Counted from the stretch's first letter, positions 16,548-24,784 are shown. The stretch: 25,004 bases of DNA from Altererythrobacter sp. (GCA_024636575.1 JAGXGU010000059.1:1-25004); one strand, 5' to 3'. Numbers and translations: made by a program. Notes: generated by a model not told the origin, from the letters alone.

Positions 16548-17606
16548 TCATCGCGCGTCAGCGAGAGCGCGCTTAAGCTGAACATACCGCAGGATATTCC
16601 CTCGCTTCAGGTAGCGTCCCGGCATTTGTGCGAAGGCAATCGGCGAAGCATCGTCCATGATGGCCCTGAATTTGACCAACAGCGGCCCGGTGTCCTGGCC
16701 CTTGCAACCCGAATTGCCGGCTCGGCGGATGCGCGCACAGATCTTCACATATTCCATGGCGATGAAATGACTCACCGCGAAACGCGCGTCATCGACATTG
16801 TCGAGATTTGTGCCGGGCAAGGAAGCGGCTACATCGATCTGGTCGCGAAAGCCATCGAGCGCATGGGCCAGCTCAAAATGCGCAGCGGCATCGAACCGTC
16901 CGGGTGTCCGGGTGATGGAGGACAGGATGCTGCCCGGCCTGATGCGATATTGCAGCAGCGGGCGGTCCAGATGGATGAATGTCCGCGCACCCAGCACCAG
17001 CCGCGGGATTTGCGCGGCGTCCTCGAACTTCTTGCCTTCCGGGAAATGCACGTGGCCTGTCCAGGCTTCGCGGCGGGCGACCTTGAGCCAGCAGTAAAGC
17101 TTGCGCGACGCCATGACAGCGGCCAGTGCCTCGAAACGGTCGGTTATCAGCCGGCCCCGCCGCCCTTTGAATGCACGGACCCGGCGCCAGTGCTTGCGAT
17201 AATCGGCGCTGATGACGTCGGGGGAAAACTCCGCAATCGCTGTGCCGACTGCCTGCACCGCACCGGGTAGCAGCGTGTCGTCGGAATCGACGAACCAAAG
17301 ATATTCTCCGCGCGCATCAGCGATCAACGCATTTCGGGCCACGCTCACGCCGCGATTTGCGTCGCTGCCGATCACGCGGACAAGTCTCGGGTTCTGCTTC
17401 GCATATCCCTCAGCGATATCGCGGGTTCGGTCGGTAGAGGCATCGTCGTAGAGGATGATTTCGGCATCCCGTGGCGACTGCTCCAAAATCGAATCGATGC
17501 ATTCGCCGAGGTAGAGCTCGGCATCGTGCATCGGCACGAGAAAACTGATGCGGGGAAGGGGTACGCCACCACCCTGAACCCAAGCCTCCTCAGACGCGTG
17601 GATCAT
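16548..17606 (-). CDS. Family 2 glycosyltransferase
   Basis: GT-A fold inverting glycosyltransferase, 352 residues from the ATG at 17606. Its start overlaps the upstream stop as TGATG; a GTG three bases earlier is also possible. Typical GT2 features are PRISFLVPMHDAELYLGECI at the N-terminus, YDDAS (53-57) for nucleotide binding, ANRGVSVARN, and the metal-binding FVDSDD (105-110) before the acceptor half. No transmembrane segments are seen, so it probably works at the cytoplasmic face of the inner membrane, adding a sugar to a lipid-linked or capsular glycan. It is co-transcribed with the glycerophosphotransferase-like gene upstream. The sugar donor is not predictable from sequence alone. Confidence 0.9.
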   Translation of the reverse strand: MIHASEEAWVQGGGVPLPRISFLVPMHDAELYLGECIDSILEQSPRDAEIILYDDASTDRTRDIAEGYAKQNPRLVRVIGSDANRGVSVARNALIADARGEYLWFVDSDDTLLPGAVQAVGTAIAEFSPDVISADYRKHWRRVRAFKGRRGRLITDRFEALAAVMASRKLYCWLKVARREAWTGHVHFPEGKKFEDAAQIPRLVLGARTFIHLDRPLLQYRIRPGSILSSITRTPGRFDAAAHFELAHALDGFRDQIDVAASLPGTNLDNVDDARFAVSHFIAMEYVKICARIRRAGNSGCKGQDTGPLLVKFRAIMDDASPIAFAQMPGRYLKRGNILRYVQLKRALADAR

Positions 17607-18820
17607 CACCCGTGCGCGCCCACAGCGATGGGACCGGTGACGATATTGCCAATGATCGCCGCAGCCCTGTCGACTGATCGTTCACCCTGTTCCTCGTCGA
17701 TCGTGTAGCCGAACAACCGGTCCTGCTCTGCCCGATACCGCTGCCCGATCGCTTCGAAGTCCGGAAGCATTGCGGTCAGTTCGCCGACCGACCTTGCGAC
17801 GGGACCATTACCCCAGAATGCGCGGTTGGGCGCTTCCTCGGGCAAGTCGTCGGAGTGGGTGTCGATGAAGAATGCCGGGCGCCTCCGGATCAGGAATTCG
17901 TAGATCTGGCTCGACATGTCACCGATGTATGCGTCCGCCGCGAGCGTGTAGCTCATGTCGAACAGGCGCGGACTGTCGAGGTCGATGAGGATATTATCGG
18001 CCGCCAGCGCAGCCTCCGTAATGTCCGGCCTCGTCCGCGAGACACGATATTCGGGAGAAATGTGCACCCGTTTCTTGAACAACATCACATGCGGCGCGAA
18101 GATCAGGTTGAAACGGTCCGCCTGTCCCGCAAACCATTCCAGCAACTGCGGCCCATGATCGTACCACGAAGACAATTTCGGATCGAAATGGGGGTTGTAG
18201 ACGAAGGTTGGACGGTCGTTATCGAAGAAGCGCGGTTTTGCGTCGCGGTCGATCGTATCGAACTTTGGATAGCCGATCAGGTGGCAATGATCGGGCGAGG
18301 CGAGGTTTCGCGCGACCATTTCGTCAACCAGTTTCTGTCCGCTCAGGAACATGTGATCGAATTGCGCTAGCTCTGGATGATAGGCGACGTTGCGGTCGCC
18401 CGATCCATGGGGGACATAGGCGAAAAGCGGCGCATTGCCGTTCATCTTGCGGCGCAGGCGCCTGCGGACGCGAAGACAGGTGCGTTCCGTCGAGACAATC
18501 ATGTCCATCCCGGCGAACAGGGACTGGTTCACCCGAAGGCGCGCCAATCGCCTTGCCGGGAAGATCCTGTTGGGAAGCGAGAGCGCGGTGTTGGCAAACT
18601 CTCCCAAAGACAAATCGGCCCAGCGGATTGTCGATTGTTGGTCGCCTGAAACCAGCCGCCGTACTTCGCGTTCGATTTCCGGTGATCCGACGCCTGCGAA
18701 AACTTCGATATCGGGCCGGGCGAGGGCCAGAGAATCCATGATGCCTGCGATATGTGCGGACTGATGCGCTGCGTCGTGGTTGAACAGAAAGAGCACCTTT
18801 GCCCGGCGGACTTGCGACAT
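17606..18820 (-). CDS. CDP-glycerol glycerophosphotransferase-family protein
   Basis: 404 residues of the glycerophosphotransferase (TagB/TagF-like) GT-B family. The N-terminal half begins KVLFLFNHDAAHQSAHIAGI and contains the nucleotide-region PHGSGDRN (137-144). The C-terminal half has GYPKFD, FVYNPHFDP, FAPHVMLFKKR and the signature GDMSSQIYEFLIRRRPAFFI from residue 300, matching the D-x-S-S-x-x-x-E/D-F motif of this family. In Gram-negative bacteria such proteins build phosphate-containing capsular or O-chain polymers (family knowledge). It starts at the ATG at 18820 with AAGG about seven bases before, diverging from the flippase gene over a 140-base gap that should hold both promoters. 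It is followed without gap by the glycosyltransferase. Confidence 0.85.
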   Translation of the reverse strand: MSQVRRAKVLFLFNHDAAHQSAHIAGIMDSLALARPDIEVFAGVGSPEIEREVRRLVSGDQQSTIRWADLSLGEFANTALSLPNRIFPARRLARLRVNQSLFAGMDMIVSTERTCLRVRRRLRRKMNGNAPLFAYVPHGSGDRNVAYHPELAQFDHMFLSGQKLVDEMVARNLASPDHCHLIGYPKFDTIDRDAKPRFFDNDRPTFVYNPHFDPKLSSWYDHGPQLLEWFAGQADRFNLIFAPHVMLFKKRVHISPEYRVSRTRPDITEAALAADNILIDLDSPRLFDMSYTLAADAYIGDMSSQIYEFLIRRRPAFFIDTHSDDLPEEAPNRAFWGNGPVARSVGELTAMLPDFEAIGQRYRAEQDRLFGYTIDEEQGERSVDRAAAIIGNIVTGPIAVGAHG

Positions 18821-18996
18821 GGTAGCCTTCAGATTCTGGCGGGCCGCAACACTTCGCAGCCCCCGGCTGTTTCACACCCGCTGTGGACGCGCGCCATTAC
18901 TAGAACATCGCAGCGCAAGTTCAACCGATAAGATGCTGAGGGAAACACTGCCGGGTTCGCTTGTCTGATCCCATAATCTCGTCCAATGCCGTCACC

Positions 18997-20328
18997 ATGT
19001 CGGCTGAACCGGAATCGCAACATGCGCAAACTGCATTCAGGCGCATACTCAAGAACGCGGGCTGGCTGCTGGGCGGGAAGGGTTTCGGCGCTGTCAGCAG
19101 CCTGATCTACCTGGCGATCCTTTCCCGTTCGCTGGGTGTCAAGGACTTCGGCCACTTCTCGCTGATCTTCGGAACGGCACAGGGCCTGTCGGCACTCGCG
19201 GGTTTCCAGACCTGGCAGATCATCGTGAGATATGGCGCGCCCCATGTGGCGCGAAAGGACTGGGATGCATTCGGCAGGTTGTCGGTATTCGGCGGGGTCG
19301 TAGATGCGCTGGGGGCGGCGGCAGGCTGTCTCGTCGCTTATGCGGTGATCTTTGGCCTCGGTTATTCCTTGTCGCTCAATCCCCAATACACGTTCATGGC
19401 CTTTGCCTTCATCTGCGCGATGCTGTGGGCGCGCGTATCCGCGCCGTACGGAGTGATCCGCGCCCTCGACAGGTTCGAACTGACTGTGATTGTCGGCGCG
19501 ATTACGCCCGCCGGGCGGCTCATCGCCGCAATAGCGATCTGGCTGACCGGGCCGAGTGTGGCCCGCTTCCTCTTTGCTTGGGCGGCGATCGAATTCGTCA
19601 CCGCGGCCGTGATGTGGATTACCGCGTGGCGGTTGCGGCCCGATGCCCTGCGCCTGTCAAGGGTGTCGGAATGGCGGACGACAATTCGCGAGAACGACGG
19701 GATTTTGAAATTCCTCGGCATTACTTACTGCAACACCTCGCTCTGGGCGGCATTGCAGCAGGGGCCTTTGCTGGCGGTCGCCTATTTCTTCGGTACCAGT
19801 GCGGCCGGGGTTTATCGTATCGCCGACCAACTGGCCAAGGGGCTGGGCAAGCTGGCGATGCTGCTGTCCGACGCGGTCTATCCGGAGGTCAACCGCCAAC
19901 GCCATCAATCGTCGGCTGCGCAGTTCCGGAACCTGATCTTCCGCGTCAATGTCATCGTGATCGTGATCGGCATTTTCGTCGTTGGCCTGGCCGTGGCACT
20001 CGGCAGCACCATCCTGACGCTGATTGCCGGTGAGGCCTACGCGGGGGGAGGCATCATACTGGTGCCGCTCGTCGTCGCCGCTTCGCTGGAACTGGCGAGC
20101 GTGTCCTACGAATCCGTTCTCCACGCCGAAGGTAAGCCGCAGTGGCAATTGCTGGTCAGACTGATCGCCGTTGTGGTCATGGCAGGTGCCGTGATGACAT
20201 TCGCCAGGTCTGGCACCGTCGGCGTCGGCTGGGGCGTTGCTGTCGGGCAGTTGGCAGAGTATGTCGGCATGAGCTTCGTCGTGTGGGTGGTCCTGCGCCG
20301 CATCGACCGGAAGGTTTCATCTGCATGA
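18997..20328 (+). CDS. Wzx-like polysaccharide flippase (MATE/MVF superfamily)
   Basis: 443 residues from the ATG at 18997; a TTG at 18961 would add 12 residues, and neither start has a strong ribosome binding site. About twelve to fourteen hydrophobic segments alternate with short basic loops. The N-terminus AFRRILKNAGWLLGGKGFGAV and LIYLAILSRSLGVKDFGHF is typical of Wzx/RfbX oligosaccharide exporters, which flip undecaprenyl-linked repeat units across the inner membrane. It lies beside a glycosyltransferase and a glycerophosphotransferase-like gene, supporting capsule or O-antigen export. Its TGA overlaps an ATG (20325) of a following, now broken nucleotidyltransferase gene in an ATGA arrangement. 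Confidence 0.88.
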   Translation: MSAEPESQHAQTAFRRILKNAGWLLGGKGFGAVSSLIYLAILSRSLGVKDFGHFSLIFGTAQGLSALAGFQTWQIIVRYGAPHVARKDWDAFGRLSVFGGVVDALGAAAGCLVAYAVIFGLGYSLSLNPQYTFMAFAFICAMLWARVSAPYGVIRALDRFELTVIVGAITPAGRLIAAIAIWLTGPSVARFLFAWAAIEFVTAAVMWITAWRLRPDALRLSRVSEWRTTIRENDGILKFLGITYCNTSLWAALQQGPLLAVAYFFGTSAAGVYRIADQLAKGLGKLAMLLSDAVYPEVNRQRHQSSAAQFRNLIFRVNVIVIVIGIFVVGLAVALGSTILTLIAGEAYAGGGIILVPLVVAASLELASVSYESVLHAEGKPQWQLLVRLIAVVVMAGAVMTFARSGTVGVGWGVAVGQLAEYVGMSFVVWVVLRRIDRKVSSA

Positions 20329-20610
20329 GGTTTCGGTTGTCGCCCTGGTCGGATCGCGTCCGTGTATCGACCCGCTGGCGGACGTCGAAGGCGCGCCGCA
20401 CAAGGCGCTGATCGAGCTACAGGGCGAAACCTTGCTGGCCCGTGTCATATCCGCTGTCCGCGCCGCGGGAGCGGATCGGATCGCGGTTTCATGCTCCAAT
20501 CCGGCGGTCGCGGAGCATGCGCGCGCCCCTTGGGGCCGAGGTGCTTCCTGCGGCATCTGGGCCAAGCGGAAGCGTCGCCCTGGCCTTTCCTTTGGATGTT
20601 TTGCGTTCAT
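20325..20610 (+). pseudogene. Broken NTP-transferase (MobA/GlmU-like) gene
   Basis: Reading from just after the ATG at 20325 gives VSVVALVGSRPCIDPLADVE, then HKALIELQGETLLARVISAV and RAAGADRIAVSC, the Rossmann-like start of a MobA-like nucleotidyltransferase. The G-S-R-P and H-K-A-L-I segments correspond to the nucleotide and Lys motifs. Two indels are visible: the ATG is one base out of frame with the rest, and near 20525-20530 the frame shifts into ALGAEVLPAASGPSGSVALA. The 3' part is lost at about 20610, shortly before the 40-bp repeat at 20655. An intact gene would have made a sugar or alcohol nucleotide for the polysaccharide cluster (inference). Confidence 0.65.
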
Positions 20611-20654
20611 TTGCGTTCCTTACAGCCACTGCAACGAACCCAAGACACTCACAT

Positions 20655-20694
20655 ATTTCATGCAGCCAATCTGCCTGTTCAATGCTGACGGGGG
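20655..20694 (+). repeat. 40-bp inverted repeat, left copy
   Basis: Begins ATTTCATGCAGCCAATCTG and ends CTGACGGGGG. The reverse complement of 23961-24000 matches it at 37 of 40 positions, and one further base outside each copy also matches. The pair brackets a 3.3-kb low-GC block (GNAT, membrane protein, monooxygenase). No target-site duplication is obvious next to it. Confidence 0.8.
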
Positions 20695-20836
20695 ACAGAT
20701 TTGGTGGGCGAGACACCGCTTTGGTCAACTGTGCAGCGCAGTCGCCTCCGACAATCCCGGGGCGGTTCATACTAAAGTAGCAAATGCATTGATGTAGTAT
20801 GATGCTATCGTCATGCCTTGCGTCGGGGCAAATTGT

Positions 20837-20866
20837 TCCCCGTCAGCACCTATGGCACAAAATTGA
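20837..20866 (-). repeat. Interspersed repeat copy C (30 bp)
   Basis: Reverse-complement match to 13462-13491 (28 of 30). Its TGCTGACGGGG end continues into AACAATTTG, similar to the ACAGATTTG that follows the left 40-bp repeat, so all four copies in this window share the TGCTGACGGGG core. Near 20894-20908 there is also a perfect palindrome AGCGGA-AGG-TCCGCT. Confidence 0.65.
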
Positions 20867-20942
20867 TGTTGGATGGCAAAAACTGGGGTGGGGAGCGGAA
20901 GGTCCGCTATCGTTCGTCTAAAGCTTGTTCCCGCCGCCAGGA

Positions 20943-21404
20943 CTAACAAGATGGGTTCCAACGATAGTAGGAAACTGGGTGATCGGTCCGAGGATGACTG
21001 CCTTCTCCGTCGAAGACCATCCCCAATCGTTCGTAAAACCCACGTGCTCTCAAATTGGTTGAAGCCGTATGCAATGTGAAGCCCGATGGAAGTTCGACTT
21101 TCGCGTGTGAAAAGAGCGTTAGGCCCAGTCCTTTACCGATATGATCGGGGCGCACAAACAGCTGATCTAGCACCTTTTGTTCCGTCTTCAGTGCTAGCAT
21201 TCCTACAATCTCATTATCCCAAACGGCAACGAAAAGTCGCCAGCCTTTTCGAACTTCAGCCTCAATACGTTGCCGCAATTCGTCCACTGTCGGCATTTGA
21301 GGCGGACCGACTCCTTCCTCGCTCGCGCTCTCGTGCCAGACCACAGCTACGGCATCAAAGTCGTGTTCTTCTGCGGTTCGTATTCGTATATCAAGGGTGC
21401 TCAT
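20943..21404 (-). CDS. GNAT-family N-acetyltransferase
   Basis: 153 residues, the normal size of a single-domain GNAT enzyme. The acetyl-CoA binding motif A reads QLFVRPDHIGKGLGLTLFSH (residues 81-100), close to the R/Q-x-x-G-x-G/A consensus, and is preceded by the strand NEIVGMLALKT. The C-terminal strand LHTASTNLRARGFYERLGM is the usual motif B region with N and ARxFYEkxGF pattern. Such enzymes acetylate amines (small molecules, protein N-termini, antibiotics), and the substrate is unknown. It lies alone on the minus strand inside the block bounded by the 40-bp inverted repeats, divergent from the operator-bearing membrane protein gene. Confidence 0.9.
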   Translation of the reverse strand: MSTLDIRIRTAEEHDFDAVAVVWHESASEEGVGPPQMPTVDELRQRIEAEVRKGWRLFVAVWDNEIVGMLALKTEQKVLDQLFVRPDHIGKGLGLTLFSHAKVELPSGFTLHTASTNLRARGFYERLGMVFDGEGSHPRTDHPVSYYRWNPSC

Positions 21405-21570
21405 CCTTTTTCCTTAAGAACTTTCAACGGTGCTCGGACAGTGGAACCTCGACATTCCTCAGGCTCAGCGGGAAACGAACGTATATCATTACAAATAAAC
21501 GGATAATCTCAGGCAAGGAGTTGAAATAGCGAAACGGACTGGCTGGCTTGCGAAGTCTGGACACGCCCAT

Positions 21571-21585
21571 ATTGACACTGTCAAT
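21571..21585. promoter_or_regulatory. Palindromic operator 1 (TetR-like)
   Basis: ATTGACACTGTCAAT is a perfect inverted repeat (six-base arms, three-base spacer). It contains a TTGACA that could be the -35 box of the membrane protein gene, so a repressor bound here would block the promoter. A related palindrome lies 27 bases downstream, centre to centre. Confidence 0.6.
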
Positions 21586-21597
21586 TTAATGGACAAT

Positions 21598-21612
21598 ATA
21601 GACAGCGTCTAT
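21598..21612. promoter_or_regulatory. Palindromic operator 2 (TetR-like)
   Basis: ATAGACAGCGTCTAT is a perfect inverted repeat with the same GAC-three bases-GTC core as the first operator. It lies 25 bases before the ATG at 21638, at or after the expected -10 region. The pair resembles paired TetR-family sites, and no TetR gene is present in the window. Confidence 0.6.
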
Positions 21613-21637
21613 TTAGCAATAAAAATGAGTCTAGCAA

Positions 21638-22051
21638 ATGCCAAAGATCACAATCCTGTCCGTCGCACTCTGTGCATTCGTGTTATCTGTTGTGATACCA
21701 TTCATGGAAATTAGTGGCTCGCACTTGTTCAATCCCGAATGGCCTAGCCACGCGCGCCTTCATGAGGCCTGGCAACTGATGGTGAATGCAGCAATTTCCA
21801 TTCTCGCACTCATACTGGTTTGGAAGGGCATCGCTCCACGGCTAGGTATTGTGCTCGGCCTAATTTTAAGCGCATCGTTCTTAATCGCATGGGCTGCAGG
21901 GCCACTTTATGGCGGATCAATGGTTCATTCAGACGGCACCAATTTCACGATCGGCGGAATTAGTGTTGTGGTGGTCGGCGTTACGGTGATTGCAGGGCTC
22001 CTCCTTCTCGGGTGGCGCGCCCTCGCTCAGCATTCAGAGACATCACCATGA
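21638..22051 (+). CDS. Small four-helix integral membrane protein
   Basis: 137 residues with four hydrophobic helices at about 3-22, 45-65, 68-88 and 103-129, joined by short loops. A periplasmic or cytoplasmic loop between helices 1 and 2 carries HLFNPEWPSHARLHEAWQ, rich in His and Trp. I do not recognise a named family. The first ATG in frame is 21638; the site in front of it is A-rich rather than a strong Shine-Dalgarno. Two palindromic operators directly upstream suggest repression by a TetR-type regulator. It is followed after 187 bases by the flavin monooxygenase on the same strand, so it may be co-induced with it; a role in uptake or tolerance of the monooxygenase substrate is only a guess. 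Confidence 0.72.
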   Translation: MPKITILSVALCAFVLSVVIPFMEISGSHLFNPEWPSHARLHEAWQLMVNAAISILALILVWKGIAPRLGIVLGLILSASFLIAWAAGPLYGGSMVHSDGTNFTIGGISVVVVGVTVIAGLLLLGWRALAQHSETSP

Positions 22052-22238
22052 GTATTGTCATACATGGGTCGCCCCGCACCAGCAGATCCTGCTCGGCGTG
22101 CTAAACGGTCCATTTGCCTTGACAGTAATATTTGACCTAAAACACACACGCCCAAGAAATAATCACACGAAAAATTGGGTGCATCAAAAAAGACCGGTTT
22201 TTCGCTAAGCGTCAATTCCAATTTGAGAGGCGTAATTT

Positions 22239-23879
22239 ATGGCAGAACAAGCACCTAAGACTGACAATCATTACGATGTGATCGTCGTTGGAGCTGGTTT
22301 TGCGGGCATGTATATGCTGCATAAATTACGCGGGCTTGGCATGTCTGTGAAGGTTCTTGAGGCGGGGACCGGTGCTGGCGGGACATGGTATTGGAATCGC
22401 TACCCTGGCGCGCGGGTTGATATAGAGAGCATGGAGTATGGCTATTCTTTCGACAAGGAATTGGAAAGAGAATGGCGCTGGAGCGAACGCTTTGCGACGC
22501 AGCCGGAGCTGCTTCGTTATGTAAACCATGTTGCGGAAAAATTTGACCTGCTGCGGGACATGCAATTTGAGACGCGGGTTGAGACGGCCGTCTATGATGA
22601 GGACGGGCAAGGCTGGACTGTCCAGACAGATACGGATGAAGAATTTTCAGCGCGCTTCTGCATCATGGCAACTGGCTGTCTTTCTACACCCAAGAATATC
22701 GACATTCTCGGCATCGAAGATTTCAAAGGGCCGGTTTACAAGACTTTTGATTGGCCGCGCGAAGGCGTGGACTTTCACGGGCAGAAGGTTGGAATAATCG
22801 GTACAGGGTCATCAGCGATCCAGACTATACCGGAGATTGCCAAACAAGCGGCGCATTTGACCGTGTTTCAGCGCACGCCGAATTACAGCATACCGGCACG
22901 CAATGCGCCTATATCAGCAGAAATGCAGGCTGATTGGGATGCAAACCGAGATACCTACCGCGCACAGGCGCGGAGTGAAGGCTTTGCTGCCATTACGGAG
23001 TCCAATGAAAATCTTGCGCTGGAAACCTCGCCCGAAGATCGCGAGCGGGAATATGAACGACGATGGAAATTTGGCGGGCTAAGGCTGGTCGCAGCCTATG
23101 CCGATTTGCTTACAGATGAAGATGCGAAAAAGACCGCAGCGGATTTTGTTGCGCGAAAAATCAGGGAAACGGTGACCGACCCGAAAACCGCAGGAATATT
23201 GACGCCTACACCAGACATGTATCCCATTGGCGCAAAGCGTATCTGCATTGATACAGGATATTATGAGACGTTTAATCGTGACAATGTATCCATCGTTAGC
23301 CTGCGGGATGCGCCGATTGATAAGGTGACAGAAAATGGGCTGAACACAACGAATGAAGAATACGGCTTTGACGCGCTTGTTCTCGCCACGGGATTTGATG
23401 CGATGACGGGAACGTTGAACCGGATGAATATTTGCGGCGTGAATGGCGCAAAACTGAAAGACAAATGGGCGGACGGCGCGCGGGCCTATCTTGGCCTGAT
23501 GGTCGCTGGTTTCCCCAACCTATTTGTTGTGACAGGGCCAGGTAGTCCATCTGTGTTCACCAACATGATTATGGCGATTGAACAGCATGTCGAATGGATT
23601 GCGGACTGCATCAGCCATGTAAATGAGCGGCAGATCAGCACAATTGAAGCAGCAGAGGCGGCTGAAGAAGAGTGGGTATCGCATGTTGCTGAAGTGGCGT
23701 CGGCAACGGTGCTGCAACGCGCCGATAGCTGGTATATGGGCGCAAATGTGCCCGGAAAGACCCGCGTGTTCATGCCCTATATTGGCGGTTTTCCGGCCTA
23801 TGCGGAGAAATGCAATGAGGTTGCCGCAAACGGATATGAAGGCTTTGAACTGCGCGGGGCGGCTGAAGCAAGAGCGTGA
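22239..23879 (+). CDS. Baeyer-Villiger-type flavin-containing monooxygenase
   Basis: 546 residues, the usual size of class B (cyclohexanone-monooxygenase-like) enzymes, which use FAD, NADPH and O2 to insert oxygen into ketones. The FAD Rossmann motif is GAGFAG at 18-23 and the second type-I BVMO signature is GGTWYWNRYPGARVD (47-61). The NADPH Rossmann motif GTGSSAIQ is at 188-195, and LATGFD lies near residue 385. The main fingerprint FxGxxxHxxxW reads FKGPVYKTFDWP (162-173), with Lys168 in place of the usual His. The start has GAGAGGCG about five bases upstream. Base composition is clearly less GC-rich than the neighbours. It sits at the right end of the repeat-bounded block. The substrate (cyclic ketone, terpenoid or steroid) cannot be read from the sequence. 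Confidence 0.9.
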   Translation: MAEQAPKTDNHYDVIVVGAGFAGMYMLHKLRGLGMSVKVLEAGTGAGGTWYWNRYPGARVDIESMEYGYSFDKELEREWRWSERFATQPELLRYVNHVAEKFDLLRDMQFETRVETAVYDEDGQGWTVQTDTDEEFSARFCIMATGCLSTPKNIDILGIEDFKGPVYKTFDWPREGVDFHGQKVGIIGTGSSAIQTIPEIAKQAAHLTVFQRTPNYSIPARNAPISAEMQADWDANRDTYRAQARSEGFAAITESNENLALETSPEDREREYERRWKFGGLRLVAAYADLLTDEDAKKTAADFVARKIRETVTDPKTAGILTPTPDMYPIGAKRICIDTGYYETFNRDNVSIVSLRDAPIDKVTENGLNTTNEEYGFDALVLATGFDAMTGTLNRMNICGVNGAKLKDKWADGARAYLGLMVAGFPNLFVVTGPGSPSVFTNMIMAIEQHVEWIADCISHVNERQISTIEAAEAAEEEWVSHVAEVASATVLQRADSWYMGANVPGKTRVFMPYIGGFPAYAEKCNEVAANGYEGFELRGAAEARA

Positions 23880-23960
23880 TAACGAGTTGCCTTGGCAAAC
23901 TTAATTGTCGTTCAGCTAACGAACCAGAACCACCTGAACATCCCCCACGTTCGACCCGCC

Positions 23961-24000
23961 CCCCCGTCAGCATTCAATAGACAGATTGGCTGCATGAAAT
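23961..24000 (-). repeat. 40-bp inverted repeat, right copy
   Basis: Inverted copy of 20655-20694 with three mismatches. It lies 81 bases after the monooxygenase stop, so the repeat pair frames the GNAT, membrane protein and monooxygenase genes exactly. Confidence 0.8.
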
Positions 24001-24032
24001 ACTCGCGTTACACTATTGCGTGGAAGCTGTGT

Positions 24033-24053
24033 CCGCTAACGACCCAATAGCGG
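24033..24053. repeat. Short hairpin repeat
   Basis: CCGCTA and TAGCGG form a perfect stem around ACGACCCAA. A related AACGACC/GGTCGTT hairpin occurs at 24530-24550. Both look like members of a short degenerate intergenic repeat family common in sphingomonads (inference). Confidence 0.45.
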
Positions 24054-24115
24054 TCATTTACGCTTTTATAGGAATTGTGCTGCAAACAAGACAGAGGTTG
24101 CGCGGAGTTACAAAA

Positions 24116-24460
24116 ATGCGCGTTTGGATTTTTGTCATCGCTTTGATCGGCGGTTGTGAGTCGGGTGCACTGGCCGAGGACAGGCTTGCTGACATATTCG
24201 CCTCCCCGAACGCCTTTGAGGGCAAGATCGTGTCGGTTTGCGGTCGTCATCCCATCGACGGTCCAACAGTGATAGTCGGAAACATGGGTCGCAGTCCAAC
24301 AAGGATCTGGTTGGATCGCCCGATCAACGCGGCCTCTGGGTGCATCGCGGCGCGAGTTGTGCGCGCCCAAACTCCGTTGCCGGACCCGAGACTAGCGGAC
24401 GGCCCAATTGATCTTTCCGGTTGGCGATTGAAAGTCTTGCACATCCTCCCCTCGCGGTAA
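24116..24460 (+). CDS. Small putative lipoprotein or exported protein
   Basis: 114 residues from the ATG at 24116, preferred over the longer in-frame start at 24020 because GGAG lies eight bases upstream and because it opens with a signal sequence, MRVWIFVIALIGGCESG. The Cys after IGG fits a loose lipobox. The mature part, LADIFASPNAFEGKIVSVCG, resembles the start of small exported proteins of OB-like fold (EGK-V-V-x-G pattern), and a second Cys pair may form a disulfide. No family name is recognised. It stands alone, just outside the repeat-bounded block, with no operon partner. Confidence 0.65.
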   Translation: MRVWIFVIALIGGCESGALAEDRLADIFASPNAFEGKIVSVCGRHPIDGPTVIVGNMGRSPTRIWLDRPINAASGCIAARVVRAQTPLPDPRLADGPIDLSGWRLKVLHILPSR

Positions 24461-24784
24461 TACCCGCTATCCACCAAGTTTTTGCCGCTCTTGCCGCCTA
24501 TAGCTGAACCTAAAAGCAAACCGGCACGAAACGACCCAATTTTGGTCGTTCGCAGCCCACACCAAGGTTGTTGAAAGCTGCCATCTATTCAGGTGAAGCG
24601 CTCACGGAAGGTTTGTTCTGGCTAGCAGACTTGGAAGAGGCCAGGCCGACGGACCTCCAAGGCTCAAGTGAGGCCGCTTTTGCAGGAAAGGAAAGTATAG
24701 GCCTGAGAGTTATGCGGGCGACCTGACAACCTATTCGAATTCGTTAGGTTTGCCTTTCTGCTCTTTGCGCCCAATATACTCCCG
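24461..24784. other. Intergenic stretch
   Basis: About 320 bases with no supported gene. It holds a hairpin AACGACC/GGTCGTT (24530-24550), 70 bases after the lipoprotein stop, with Ts only in the loop, so it is a poor terminator candidate. Confidence 0.45.

Noticed and set aside
20362..20688. 108-codon plus-strand open frame
   Set aside because: Wrong-frame reading across the broken nucleotidyltransferase gene and the repeat.
20655..24000. Integron or attC-type cassette
   Set aside because: The repeats are inverted, not direct, and show no attC core sites or integrase gene.
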